This document shows positions 47,875 through 59,700 of a DNA stretch of 64,000 bases, in pieces. The first letter of the stretch is position 1. Every line of letters starts with the position of its first letter. The notes under the pieces were generated by a model. The model worked only from the letters and a program-made list of their open reading frames with translations. It was not told the origin of the DNA and did not search any database. Location of the stretch: NCBI GenBank assembly GCA_033239005.1, contig BSQZ01000015.1, positions 9,374,001-9,438,000 of the forward strand, read 5' to 3'. Source of the stretch: Lamellibrachia satsuma. Its lineage: Eukaryota; Annelida; Polychaeta; Sabellida; Siboglinidae. The position numbers and the translations under genes were made by a program.

Positions 47875-48332
47875 GTTCAACAAAGTTTACTGAACATTCT
47901 TTAGGATAGTTCATTTTCAAATCAGATAACTTTCATTTTCCATATCCAAAGTGTGTTTAATTTACCTGGTAGAGGCTTTCATCAATGTATCACGTTGACT
48001 TCATCAGTACCGATGACGCAGAATGATGTCATCATTCTTACAGACCATGCGACAACTGAAAACCACATCATAGACTGGGAGGGAGTGAAAATTGTAGACA
48101 AGGAACCCAACCAAAGAAATCGGCACATCAAAGAAGCCATCTGGATCAGGAAAGCTAGAACACCCATCAACAGAGACGAGGGCAATTAAGAACTACCTCA
48201 TGTGTACGATGACGTCATTCAACATCATCGGTACTGATGAAGTCAATGTGATACGTTGACGAAAGCCTCTACCAGGTAAATTAAACACACCTTGGATATG
48301 GAAAATTAAAGTTATCTGAGTTCAACAAAGTT
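47875..48332 (+). mobile_element. Miniature Penelope-like copy with inverted terminal repeats and 13-bp target duplication
   Basis: A perfect direct repeat GTTCAACAAAGTT flanks the unit (47875-47887 and 48320-48332). Next comes a 34-bp unique extension on the left (47888-47921), then inverted arms of about 110 bp (47922-48033 and 48207-48319). Between and partly within the arms, the plus strand encodes ATTENHIIDWEGVKIVDKEP, then RHIKEAIWIRK and NRDEGN, the end of a GIY-YIG-type protein of Penelope-like elements. Terminal repeats in inverted orientation plus a 34-36 bp extension on one side are established traits of Penelope elements. RT and the GIY-YIG core are absent, so the copy is heavily truncated. 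Confidence 0.72.
48234..48264 (+). ncRNA. Hammerhead-like hairpin in the right terminal repeat
   Basis: CTGATGA (48234-48240), extra A, stem GTCAA/TTGAC around TGTGATACG, then GAAA (48261-48264). The left arm carries the same hairpin in reverse (CTGATGA at 48007-48001, stem GTCAA/TTGAT with one G-U pair, GAAA at 47980-47977). This matches the hammerhead catalytic core except for the unpaired A. Stems I and III are not evident, so cleavage is doubtful. Confidence 0.4.
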
Positions 48333-48599
48333 CATTTAACTTAATAAAGCACTTTCTCGAAAAATAACGATAACACAAGTGCATAACTTCCAAAATAGGG
48401 TTGACAAATAATTAATTTTATACCCTGCTGATGCTTAATGGCAGAACCCTGAGCTCGTTTGCTACAGGAACATACAGAGAGTGATTGTTGGTAAAGGTCA
48501 TTTAATAATTGTACCAACAGAAAATAATATGAATCAATGAAAAAGTAGCTTGGCAGCTAGCACAAACATGCTCATCAAGAAAAATACAATAAAATACTC

Positions 48600-51500
48600 T
48601 ACATGTATATCAAATGAGATATCGCTTAGTTGCCAATACAAAGTTGCTCATTGAGAAACAATTATTAAATGACAAAAGTAGAAGTAGCAAAGGTGGGGCG
48701 GTCCTTTGTCTCACCAGGCCTCCAGTAATAGAGGCCCAACTTTTTTTTATTATTAAGTCCGTCAACAAATGTAACAATTTGGCATAGAGCACTGTTCTCT
48801 GTAGTTTTGTAGAAAGCACATTTTGGCATACCTAGTAAATCCATGTAGGCTATGTGTTAAAATGTTTTTCCTTATGTATTTCAAAGTATTGTTTATTAGT
48901 AATGGAATATCATACCTAATGCAACATTTGGCAAATTCATGTTTTGCCCTATTTGTGTGGATATATTCATGTATTAATATTGTGAACATTTCTATTTAGA
49001 GAAAATGGTAAGTTTTGTAAATATACTGGTAATTTCATGTGCACATATTTATAATAAAATTTTAATTCCTGTAATTGCAACATATCTGTTACATTAAGAA
49101 TTTTTTATTTCTTGAACAGTGACTCACTATGTGAATTATATTTACTTAAACATATTATTCTAATTGCTTTTTTCTGTAGTTTGATAATTCTGTTACATTT
49201 AAAACCCCATATCAATAGTCCATAGTTTATATATGGTAACATTAATGAGTTATACAAAGTTAATTTGATAGTTAATGGCAGAAAATGTTTTAATTTGTTT
49301 AATATACCTATCATTTTTTAACATTTTGATAGAAATATTTGTTATATGACTGTCCCAGCTTAGATTTTCTTGTAATGTCACACCTAAGAGATTAAAGTTT
49401 TGGACTCTTTCGATTCTAGTTTCATCTATCTTGAGTAGAAAAGGAATAAATTTTTTATTTCTTAATTTGTGTATTATGTACATGGATTTCTTTATATTTA
49501 AAGACAGTTTATTAATTTTTAGCCATTCGTTTATTTAATTTAATTCTGTGTTTAAATGTTGTTCGATATCTTTAGTACATGAATTTAAAGACTGGATTGT
49601 AGTAAATAGAGTTGTATCATCTGCATACATTACATATTTAAATGTCTTGCTTGACTTTGGTAAATCGTTAATGTATATTACAAAAAGAAGTGGACCTATT
49701 ATGGAGCCTTGTGGCACATCTGTAGTAATAGGCAGAGTTTCAGAAATGATATCGTTATATGTAACATATTGTTTTCTATTTTTCAAGTAGCTTTCCATTA
49801 GTTCTAGAGCAATATCGCATATTCCATATGTGTAATTTATTTAATAAAATGTTGTGGTTTAAGGTGTCAAATGCTTTTGACAGATCTAGAAATATATTAA
49901 TGGGTGTTTCATTTGAATCCAGTGTGATTTTAGTTCTGTCAATAACTTCTATGATTGCATAATCTGTTGAGTGACCAGATTTTAAGCTGTATTGGTTATC
50001 ATTGAAAAGTGAATGTTCTGTAAAAAATGGATATATCTGATCATGCATAACTTTTTCAACAACTTTAGAGGTAATAGTGATATTGGTCTGTAGTTACAGA
50101 ACAGTGTTTCATCATCCTTTTTAAAGATAGGAATGATTTTTGCAATTTTCATCCTGTCTGGGAAGATTCCAGTATTAAATATTTAATTAAGAAGTAATGT
50201 TAAGGGTTTAATTAATATGAGTTTTAAATATATTAATTGTTTCAATACCATCATGACCGCTGCTGGTTTTTTTCTGGGAATTTGTCAGTTATTTTGATTA
50301 ATGACTCTTCATATATTTCTTGGAATTGAAAGAGCAGTTCAGAGTTTCCTGTCAGATAGAAACTATGATTTCTGTCACTTGTGTGTTTGCTTTTGTTGGC
50401 AAGGTGTTGTCCTATGTTTGTAAAGAATAAATTAAATTTATTAGCAATTTCTACAGTGTCAGTTATTTTGCAGTCTTCTTCTGTAAAATCTCTTTTTGTT
50501 GGATCTTTGCAAAATAGCATTTATAATTTTCCGGGTTTTTCTTGTGTCATTTTTATATTTGTTAAACAATTGGTCATAATATACCAATTTGGCTGCTCTG
50601 ATACTTCTTTTTGTAAAATACAATTATAGGTTTTTAAGTTTATCTTTTTAATGGAATAGTCAATTGATGTGAGATTTGTCAACTTGATCTGCTTATGTAA
50701 GTTGTCTCTGTATTTAATAGATTTAAGTATGCCATTTGTTATCCATAATGTGTTTGTGTGTTCATATTTGTTAAATGTGACTAATTTATATGGCAGTATG
50801 TCGTAATTATTATTTGGATCAGACAAAGGATTTTGATCTGATATCATATCTCCATAATATTTGAATTAATTATTTCATTTGCAAAATTTTACATTATTAC
50901 TTTTTTATTTTGACTTATTTAGGGGGACATTTTTTAGCTGGATCAGTTTGGATAAATAAAAAATATGGCTGGTGGTCTGAAAACTGTTTGATTAAGATAC
51001 CTGCTGTTGATTGTAGCATAATTTGGCTTAGTTTACAAAATAAGTTGTCAATTAATGTTCCATTTAGGTCAGAAAATGTAGTTGGGAATGTTATTTTAGG
51101 AAAGAAGCTAAATCCTGTTAAGGTGTCATAAAACTCACTAGGATATTCTTTATCATTAATTGTTAGCAAATTTATATTGAAATCTCCGGCAATAATAACT
51201 TCTGAATTTTTGCAATCAAGTTGTGATAATAATAATGAAAATTTGTCAATAAATTGTGTGTGGTAAACGTTTAGGTCTCGAGGTGGTCTGTACATATTAC
51301 CGACTATCACAGGTTTCTTGAGACCACCCCCAGTGATTTCAATTAGCTGTCCTTCCCAGATTTCATTTTTAATACGTTGTAATACTTTATAATCGTATCT
51401 AGTATGAACGTACAAAATTAAGCTTCCCATATAGTCTTCAAGTTGGATGTGAGATCATCTTGTTCGGTTAACCAACTTTCTTGAATACATATAATGCTAA

Positions 51501-51760
51501 AGTCATAGTTAATTAGGTGCAATTCTTGTACAAAGGCTGCTAACTCATTGAATTTAGCATTAATTGATTGGATGTTAGTACTAAGTATGCCAAAACTATT
51601 AATTTTAATATTTACCAATGGCTTAAAATGATTGGTATCATAATATGACGAAGTTTTCATTATTGGTAAACTATGGCTTTCATTGGTTTCATCATTTGTA
51701 ATGTAAGCAGTTTTTATGGATACCTCCATAGTACTGTAAAAATAGATCATCTGAATCTGT
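48600..51760 (-). mobile_element. Jockey/CR1-superfamily LINE, near full-length, degenerate
   Basis: Minus strand, high to low coordinate. Endonuclease start is FGILSTNIQSINAKFNELAA with SIICIQESWLTEQDD (catalytic Glu), then VGNMYRPPRDLN, SEVIIAGDFNINLLT and KQFSDHQPYFLF. The linker reads TLWITNGILKSIKYRDNLHK. RT has [40 protein letters not shown] and [14 protein letters not shown] (YADD intact), then FNLLGVTLQENLSWDSHI and YINYGLLIWGF. The C-terminus reads LQELKFYYKYVHMKLPVYLQ. Stops and frameshifts separate these parts (for example at 50860, 50230, 49776 and 49100). The 3' untranslated end is near 48600 and includes GGGCCTCTATTACTGGAGGC, itself a short hairpin. Confidence 0.87.
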
Positions 51761-52560
51761 CATTCAGTTTATAAATAATTATTATGTATTTGCATATAAC
51801 ATTGTTCCAAGAATTTGGCAGATATTGTCTGATACCATTTAGTATAGCTGAGCATTTTATGTGCAGGTAAAATATCGTTGCGTTACCGTTTGCAGTTTTG
51901 AGATTTTGATATGATAAACTGTAGCATGAACAGGAAAACATGCACTGCGTTAATATATAAAAAAATAATACTAACAGCAGTAAAAGAAACATCATTGTTT
52001 GTGGCTTAGGTGGGAATACCTCGAGGAAATCACTTAAACAGTTTAAATAATTTTTAGTTGTTGGACTACAATTTACTAGAATCTACTGGTACAAAGATAA
52101 TATAAAAGGGAAAAGAGGAGAGAGAAAAAGTCATATATAAATAAAGACATGACATTTCTAGTTTGATAATGCTATGCCTAAGTAATTCTTATCCATTACC
52201 ACCTTTGGCCAACTTGTTTCGATAACTGTTACAATAAAATTCATTAAAATATTCATCAAGTGAAATGTACGTATAACCATAAATTGTGATTGTACATTCA
52301 AATATAAGACAAAACCAACGAAAATCAATAATATGGAAGATTATATTTCTGTGTAAACTTAATGAGTGCCGAAGGCATGGGGCAATAAGATAACCATTTA
52401 AATTGATTAATTTTGTAAATGAGTAAACATGAGATAAAGTTAAGTTCCCATGTTCGAGAGCTTAGCTAGAAATCCAGTTCTCAGAAACCTCTGTCCAGGA
52501 TAGTTCCAAGTTTTCGTAGATTTCTTGCATCGTAGGCGAGCCGAGCGCACCGGGCCGTCA
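51761..52560. other. Stretch between the minus-strand LINE and the palindromic transposon
   Basis: I see no gene; AT-rich until 52480, then GC-richer toward the transposon end. Confidence 0.35.
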
Positions 52561-53020
52561 TAGTCCGGCAGCCAAAGGGCATTTTTTTTACATTTTGTCT
52601 GATATAGTTTTTTCTTTGTTGATTACTCATCTCTAGCATGTATATAATGACATTCAGGGGTGTGGAGTTCTCACCCTTGAGTATTTTGAAAAAAATAAAA
52701 AAATCCAAAATGGCCGCCAAAATCAACTTTTTATCATATCTTCGCAACCAGATAATATACAGACATGATTGAAATATTATTTTATATGTTTCCAGACATG
52801 AGGAATTCGATTCCACCGTAACTGATATGAAAAATAAATAAAACGAGATGGCGACCGTAAGTATGCTACAAATGGTTGTCGACTATGCGGAAAAAAGACT
52901 ATATTTCATGTTCCTCAAACAAAAAACATAAGAACATGACAAAATAAATTTTCCATGTGTTATCATATGAGGAGAATTACATATGATCAGCATTTCGTGA
53001 AATGTTGACCTTTCTAAGCA

Positions 53021-55062
53021 TCAGTCCTCTTCATCTTCATTACGTAGAACGTACTTGCCGCTCTCATTTTGGCAGGCCTGTCCACCCTGGCATGCGCAAA
53101 ATGGTGTGTATGCCATGTCAGAGCTGTTGCAGCTGCACTTGTTCGTGCTACATGGCATTTCACTCTGACATGAGCACTTGATCAGCTTTAGCAACCCAGT
53201 TCGGGATAACGCGGTGTCTGGGGGGACAGTAGTTGGACTTAGCGCAGTACTCCCATCCTCCTGTGACCAACCGTAAGATGTAGGGTCTAGTACAGGTGGG
53301 TTGGGATCCAAAGCATGATGCCAAATTGCTACTTGCAGATGGGCTCTGGCTACATTTTATCCGAACGCTTCACTTGTGGGTGGTAATGAACACAGCTTTG
53401 GTGCAGAAATCTTGCTTCTGCTTACTTTAGAAAACCACATTTGTTGGCGTGCTTCCGTCATCGAATGACATCTTTGCAGACCATAGCAATCCAACATGTA
53501 GTGTGTGGCCTGGTCCACTACTTCCGAAAACGGTGGTCCGCCTGTGTTTCCCAGTAAGTTGAGAGCATGAGCAGCTAGTAGATCTGGGACGATGGAGCTG
53601 TGCTCTTCTGCAGCTGCGTTGATATCTAGGACACTTCGTCCTTGAATTGGCAAAACCATTAGAACTTTGCAGGATATACTGCCCTGGTCGCTGAAATACA
53701 ACAAGAGAACAAAGATGTCGGTGTCATCTGCAATGATCAGGACGGTACCATCCTCAACACGTGAAACTTGTTACACAGTCTGAGTGTCTCCCTCCTGCGT
53801 TGTAGTCATGTCTTGACGTTTGTTTACACAACCATTTGCGATTTCTACAGGAACCGAGTCTCTGCCAGTGACGACTAGTTTTTGCTTTTGAAAGTCAGCC
53901 TTGTGCGAAACCAAATCCTCGACGATGAGAGCAATCAATTGATCTTTGTTTGTGGTGACGGTTAGGACGACTTTTTGTGGTGGCAGGCAAGCTGTGCAAC
54001 GTAATGTGTAGACACTGCTTGCTTCATTGTCCCTGCCGCGTCGGGTTGCCTCCTTAGTATTGCCCTCAATGTATCTGTCGAACACCAGATAGACGTCACT
54101 TTTCGCCAAGTGACCGTGTAGGCAACTGCGGAACCGGACAAGGTAGTCGTGTACAGTGCCAGATGTTGGCCAAGGCCCAGAGGACAGCGCACCCATCGAG
54201 GAACGTTGCCTGTACATCTTGTTCAGCCAGCCGTCTTGACACTTCCAACTTAAGCGCATTCTTGAGATTAGATTTCGTTTTGGCTCCCTCATATTTCCAT
54301 TTTCATCGAATATAGACGTTGGGATAGGTGATAGTTCATGGCCCATTAGCGTGGTTGTGTCAAGATTGCATGCGCTAGACTGCAAGCCCATGGCTCTTGC
54401 ATATATAGTTTCCGTGTCAAACGCTTTAACATATCCGACTTTAATGTGTTTCCTGGATAAAGCCATGGTGGTAAAAAATTTTGGTATTGGATCATGAACT
54501 CCACCAGGCCAACTGCGTTCAAAAGACTCCATCTGTGTTTTTCCCAGCAATTGCGCCTTGTCGACATTGACCGAAGAGTGATTCACAACTTGCCTAGTGA
54601 CAATGTTCATCAGCCTATCTGAATGTTGCTCTGGGTCAAGTGGATATTATGCAAAGTTCCAATTTATCGCGTAGAGCTGTCTTGGTCGTCTCCTTTGATT
54701 ATTGCGGCTGTTTCTTCTTTGTGCGAAGTTTGGGCAGATGGTCGTTCGTTATCTCTTATTTTGTTCAAGTCGTCGATGGTGCCATGGCAGGTATACAAGC
54801 TGTAAGCCCAGGTTTTCAGAGTTTCCGGTTTCAGAGTTATTCCAATTATCCCACTCTGTCCATGACCATACCTCATGAAGGTAGTTTCAATGGCCATATC
54901 ACTCCAAATGCCATTGAACAGACCAGCGTTGTGGTGCATTGTGTGCTGTCCGTTGGTGAATTGCGCACGTATGCCATCGGGCAAACCTTCCATAGTTCGT
55001 AGATAGTACCGGGCATAGTGGATATGCCCTGCGGCAAAGAACAAAGGGACAAAATCCTTCAC
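53021..55062 (-). pseudogene. Transposon-encoded protein with PIN/XPG-like motif and Cys-rich tail, broken
   Basis: Segments in order on the minus strand: 55062-54664 (N-terminal, begins MKDFVPLFFAAGHIHYARYY), 54610-53771 (MNIVTRQVVNHSSVNVDKAQ through PVEIANGCVNK), a stop near 53770, then VEDGTVLIIADDTDIFVLLL at about 53750, SISCKVLMVLPIQGRSVLDI, IVPDLLAAHALNLLGN, CHSMTEARQQMWFSKVSRSK, and finally LLKLIKCSCQSEMPCSTNKC, SCNSSDMAYTPFCACQGGQA, CQNE. IADDTDIFVLLLYF resembles the acidic strand of PIN/FEN1-type nucleases. After LLAAHAL the expected Gly-rich helix-turn-helix stretch is replaced by NLLGNTGGP, an internal deletion. The tail is a CXC/tesmin-like Cys array. Breaks leave no continuous protein; I expect no activity. 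Confidence 0.6.
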
Positions 55063-55072
55063 CGTGTCAAGA

Positions 55073-55192
55073 TACAGCTACAACAGCTCTGACATGGCAT
55101 GCACATCATTTTGGGCATGTCAGGGTGGACAGGCCTGCCAAAATGAGAGCAGCAAGTACGTCCTAATTGATGAAGATGAAGAGGACTGATGC
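55073..55192 (+). pseudogene. Inverted duplicate of the Cys-rich C-terminus
   Basis: The plus strand reads SYNSSDMACTSFWACQGGQA, CQNESSKYVLIDEDEED and a TGA. The minus-strand copy at 53140-53021 reads SCNSSDMAYTPFCACQGGQA, CQNESGKYVLRNEDEED and a stop. It lacks everything upstream and is fused back to back with the truncated N-terminal side of the main copy. Confidence 0.8.
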
Positions 55193-55678
55193 TTAGAAAG
55201 GTAAGAATTTCACGAAATGCCAATCTTATATAATTCTCCTCATACGATAACACATGGACACTTAATTTTGTCATGTTCTTATGTTTTTTTTCGCGGAACA
55301 TGAAATATAGTCTTTTTTCGCGTAGTCGGCAACCATTTGTAGCATAGTTATGGTCGCCATCTTGTTTTCTTTACATTTTGTTTCATATCAATTATGGTGG
55401 AATGGAATTCCTCATGTCTGGAAACATATAAAATAACATTTCAATCATGTCTGTATCTAGTCTGGTTGCGAAGATATGATAAAAAGTTTATTTTGGCGCC
55501 CATTTTGGATTTTTTTTAAATGGTCAAGGGTGAGAACTCCACACCCCAGGATGACTTTATATGCATGCTAGAGAAGAATAATCAACAAAGAAAAAACTGC
55601 ATCAGGCAAAAAGGGGTTACTCCACTTGGCTGCTGGACTAGATGTGTTGGTTGAGTTACCCCCTCGTACTTCAGTTTG

Positions 55679-56767
55679 CTGCGCTGTCGGAAGACTTCGT
55701 CTCGGCGACGTTCGCTTGAAGTGTGAAATGAAGTGTAAAAATGAAGTGTGAAATGAAGTGTGAAAGAAGTTTGAAATGAAGTGTCACGTCCCAAATGAAG
55801 TGTGAAATGATGTGTGAAGTGTGAAATCAAGTGTGAAATAAAGTGTGAAGTGTGAAAAATGAAGTGTGAAATGAAGTGTGAAGTGTGAAATGAAGTGTGA
55901 AATGAAGTGTCAAGTGTCAAATTAAGTGTGAAATGAAGTGTCAAGTGTAAAATGAAGTGTGAAATGAAGTGTGAAATAAAGTGTGAAGTGTGAAATTAAG
56001 TATGAAATGAAGTGTGAAGTGTGAAAGAAGTGTGAAACGAAGTGTGAAGTATCAAATGAAGTGTGAAATGAAGTGTGAAGTGAAGTGTGAAATGAAGTGT
56101 GAAGTGTCAAATGAAGTGTGAAATGCTGCGTTGTCGGAAGACTTCGTCTTGGCGACGTTCGCTTGAAGTGTGAAATGAAGTGTAAAAATGAAGTGTGAAA
56201 AGAATTGTGAAGTGTGAAAGGAAGTTTGAAATGAAATGTCACGTGCCAAATGAAGTGTGAAATGATGTGTGAAGTGTGAAATGAAGTTTGCAATGAAGTG
56301 TGAAGTGTGAAATGAAGTGTGAAGTGTCAAATTAAGTGTGAAATGAAGTGTGAAGTGAGAAATGAAGTGTGAAATGAAGTGTGAAATGTGAAATGAAGGG
56401 TGAAATGAAGTGTGAAATAAAGGGTGAAGTGTGAAATGAAATGTGAAATGAAGTGTGAAGTGAAGTGTGAAATAAAGTGTGAAATGTCAAATGAAGTGTG
56501 AAATGCTGCGTTGTCGGAAGACTTCGTCTAGGCGAAGTTCGCTTGAAGTGTGAAATGAAGTGTAAAAATGAAATGTGAAATGAAGTGTGAAATGTGAAAG
56601 GAAGTTTGAAATGAAGTGTCACGTGCCAAATGAAGTGTGAAATGATGTGTGAAGTGTGAAATGAAGTGTGAAATGAAGTGTGAAATGAAGTGTGAAATGA
56701 AGTGTGAAGTGTCAAATTAAGTGTGAAATGAAGTGTGAAGTGTGAAATGAAGTGAGGAATGAAGTGG
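55679..56767. repeat. Higher-order satellite of TGAAGTGTGAAA words, left block
   Basis: 12-bp (GAAATGAAGTGT) and 7-bp (GAAGTGT) words alternate. A conserved non-simple box of about 43 bp (CTGCGTTGTCGGAAGACTTC then GTCTCGGCGACGTTCGCTTG) recurs at about 55679, 56128 and 56507. ORFs rich in HTSFHTSHFISHF on the minus strand exist because no frame of the words contains a stop. Confidence 0.93.
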
Positions 56768-59700
56768 ATTGGAACATGTCAACGCGTATCTCGATCAAAT
56801 CTCAAAATTAAACCAAAATATTATGCCCTAACTTTGAATCCCCGAATTAAATTCCCACCCAAAATCCAATTCAAATCAGACATTGTTACACATCTGTACC
56901 TCAGCAGACTGATAGCACTCTCAGGCGACATCCACCCAAACCCTGGCCCATATGGGTGCCCAATTCCAAATATTACCACTTCTCCATCTAGAAATGAGCA
57001 ATCCATTTCTACCAACACCCAGTCTGACAGCTCCACGCTTAGTACCCCAACACTCCACACATCACAAAATGCATGCTTAAATTTCGCCCCAAACCCCCAA
57101 AACACTTCAACCCCCCAACGCCACAAGAAAACCCATGGAAACACACTTAAAGGAATTTTGATAAATACCAACAGTGTTAAGAGCATAGAAAAAGCAACCC
57201 AACTAAAGGCAACTATTCAATATAATAATCCAGACATCATATTTCTAGTTGAAACTAAATTAGATGCAAACTATGCTACATACTCTTTCCTACCACCCAA
57301 CTATGAGGCCATCAGAAAGGACAGGAATATCCATGGCGGTGGAGTCCTTATAGCCTTCCGTGACAACATTGTAGCTGAACCCCTCCAAAATTTAAACTCA
57401 AATTGTGAAATAATTTGGACAAAAATTCACTTTGCACGAAACAAATGCATATATTTTGCATCTTATTATCGACCCCCAAATGACCACCTCCAATCCCTTG
57501 AAGCTCTCCACGACTCCCTAACTAAACTATATATATCACAAAAAACTCCCCCTAACGTAGTCATAGCTGGAGATTTTAACCTCCCTGATATCAACTGGAC
57601 AAATCACCAGACCACTAATAACAGCACTGCCAGCAAGCACAACAAACTACTAGAAATAACTAACGACTTCGGGCTGCAGAACATGGTAAACGACCCCACA
57701 CGCATTGCTTCTGGCAACATTCTTGACCTCATACTCACCTCAAATCCCTCCATTATCATCAACACCCACACCACTCCTGGTATGAGCGATCACGAATCCG
57801 TGATCTTCAATGTCAACTTAAACCCAGTTCGCAACAAGAAACCCCCCCACCAAGTTTATAGTTACAAATCAGCAGACTGGGACCAACTCAAAGACGACAT
57901 AGACAAACTAAATTTTGAGTACTTCGACATCGACCCCAACTCACAGGATATAGACATAAACTGGACCTTTTTCCGCGAACGCCTGACTACCTTGATTAAC
58001 AATAACATATCGAGACGATACACAAAAGCTAAAACCCACCTCCCCTGGATAACACGTGAACTAATTAGAATGCAGAGAAGACGAAACAAAAGCCACAAAA
58101 AGGCAAAGCAAACTGGACTAAACAGTGACTGGGAAACATTTAAGAAACTCCGAAAGCAAGCTACTAAAGCATTAGCAAAATCCTACAAAGACTATGTTAA
58201 CAACCACATTGGAGACAGCCTGAAAACTAATCCAAAACGATTCTGGTCATTTATTAAGGCAAATAAACGAGAAAACATTGGCATCCCCACACTTCGAGTA
58301 AACGACCAACCAATAATTAATGATCGAGATAAAGCAAATGCCCTAAACAACCAATTTAGCTCTGTATTTACCCAAGAAAAGCACCCCATCCCCCAAATAG
58401 CCCCCTCTACTTACCCCAACATCCCCCTTCTCGAAATTGGCATAGATGGCGTAATAAAGCAGGTTGAAAATCTAAACCAGAACAAAGCTACAGGCCCAGA
58501 TGAACTCCCAGCCAGAGTCCTTAAAGAAACTGCAAAGCAGATAGCTCCCATCATCACCCAAATTTTCCAACAATCATACAACACAGGTAAACTTCCTAAT
58601 GACTGGCTACAAGCATTAGTAACTCCTATACACAAAAAGAGCCATAAATCTGACCCAGCTAACTACAGACCCATATCACTAACCTGCATCCTCTGTAAAG
58701 TAATGGAACATATCATCCTAAGCAACATGTGGAAACACCTGCACAAGCATAACATCATTCTCCACTTCCAACACGGATTCCAGTCGGGACTGTCTTGTGA
58801 ATCTCAACTCATTGAGACAGTCCACGACTGGATGACTGCTATGGACAACAAGACCCAAATTGACGCAATCCTGCTTGACTTTGCTAAAGCCTTCGACAAA
58901 GTGCCTCACCTACGTCTTCTATCAAAATTGACCTCCTATGGAATCACTGGAAACACTCAAAATTGGATCAAATCTTTTCTATCCAACCGCAAACAGAGTC
59001 TCAGTTAACGGTGCCCTGTCGGACATCACAGATGTCACATCTGGTGTCCCACAGGGTTCAGTTCTAGGACCTGTCCTCTTCTTACTCTACATAAATGACA
59101 TAAATGGGAACATCAAATCTCCTATACGCCTTTTTGCAGATGATAGTATTATATATCGTAAAATTTCTTCCAAAAACGACCACGAAATTCTCCAAACTGA
59201 CCTAAGCCAACTCCAAACATGGTCAGACAAATGGCAAATGGAATTTAATTTATCTAAATGCGTCCACCTTCCAATAACAAACAAAACTAAACCCAGCACA
59301 CACAAGTACTCGCTTTCTGGCCAGCCATTATCCACCGTATCCAGCCACTCATACCTCGGAGTAAAATTGGATTCCAAATTAACCTTGACAAATCACGTCA
59401 CTGACATAACTTCAAAATCTTCGAAATGTTTAGGCATGATTAAACGAACTCTTGGCCCATGTAAACCCGAAGTTAAACAAACAGCCTACAACATGCTAAT
59501 CCGGCCAAAACTTGAGTACTCTTCACCCATATGGAATCCCCACACCTTTTCACAAATTAAAAGCCTTGAAAGAGTGCAACACTCTGCTGCCAGATTTGTT
59601 AAAAATGACTACAGACGAAACACAAATCCAGCAGATCTAATTACTGCCCTTGGGTGGCCAACCCTCGAACAAAGGCGCATTATCAAACAAGCCACTACTT

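Larger units (their letters stand above)
52561..55640 (-). mobile_element. DNA-transposon derivative, 575-bp inverted arms, possibly Academ-like
   Basis: Arms 52561-53138 and 55068-55640 are inverse complements at roughly 80-85% identity by eye. They include matching GTGAGAACTCCACACCCC, ATGATAAAAAGTT and GGTGGACAGGCCTGCCAAAA words, with outer ends GGCTGCCGGACT / GGCTGCTGGACT. The core (55062-53021, minus) encodes a decayed protein: PLFFAAGHIHYARYYLRTME, GLFNGIWSDMAIETTFMRYG, RKHIKVGYVKAFDTETIYAR, SDVYLVFDRYIEGNTKEATR, IADDTDIFVLLLYF and a Cys-rich tail. The Cys-rich tail and 3' untranslated part are repeated in reverse as the right arm, which makes the arms a duplicated 3' end and not simple terminal repeats. 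The Academ link (a transposon superfamily some of whose members carry XPG-like nuclease) is inference. Confidence 0.6.
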
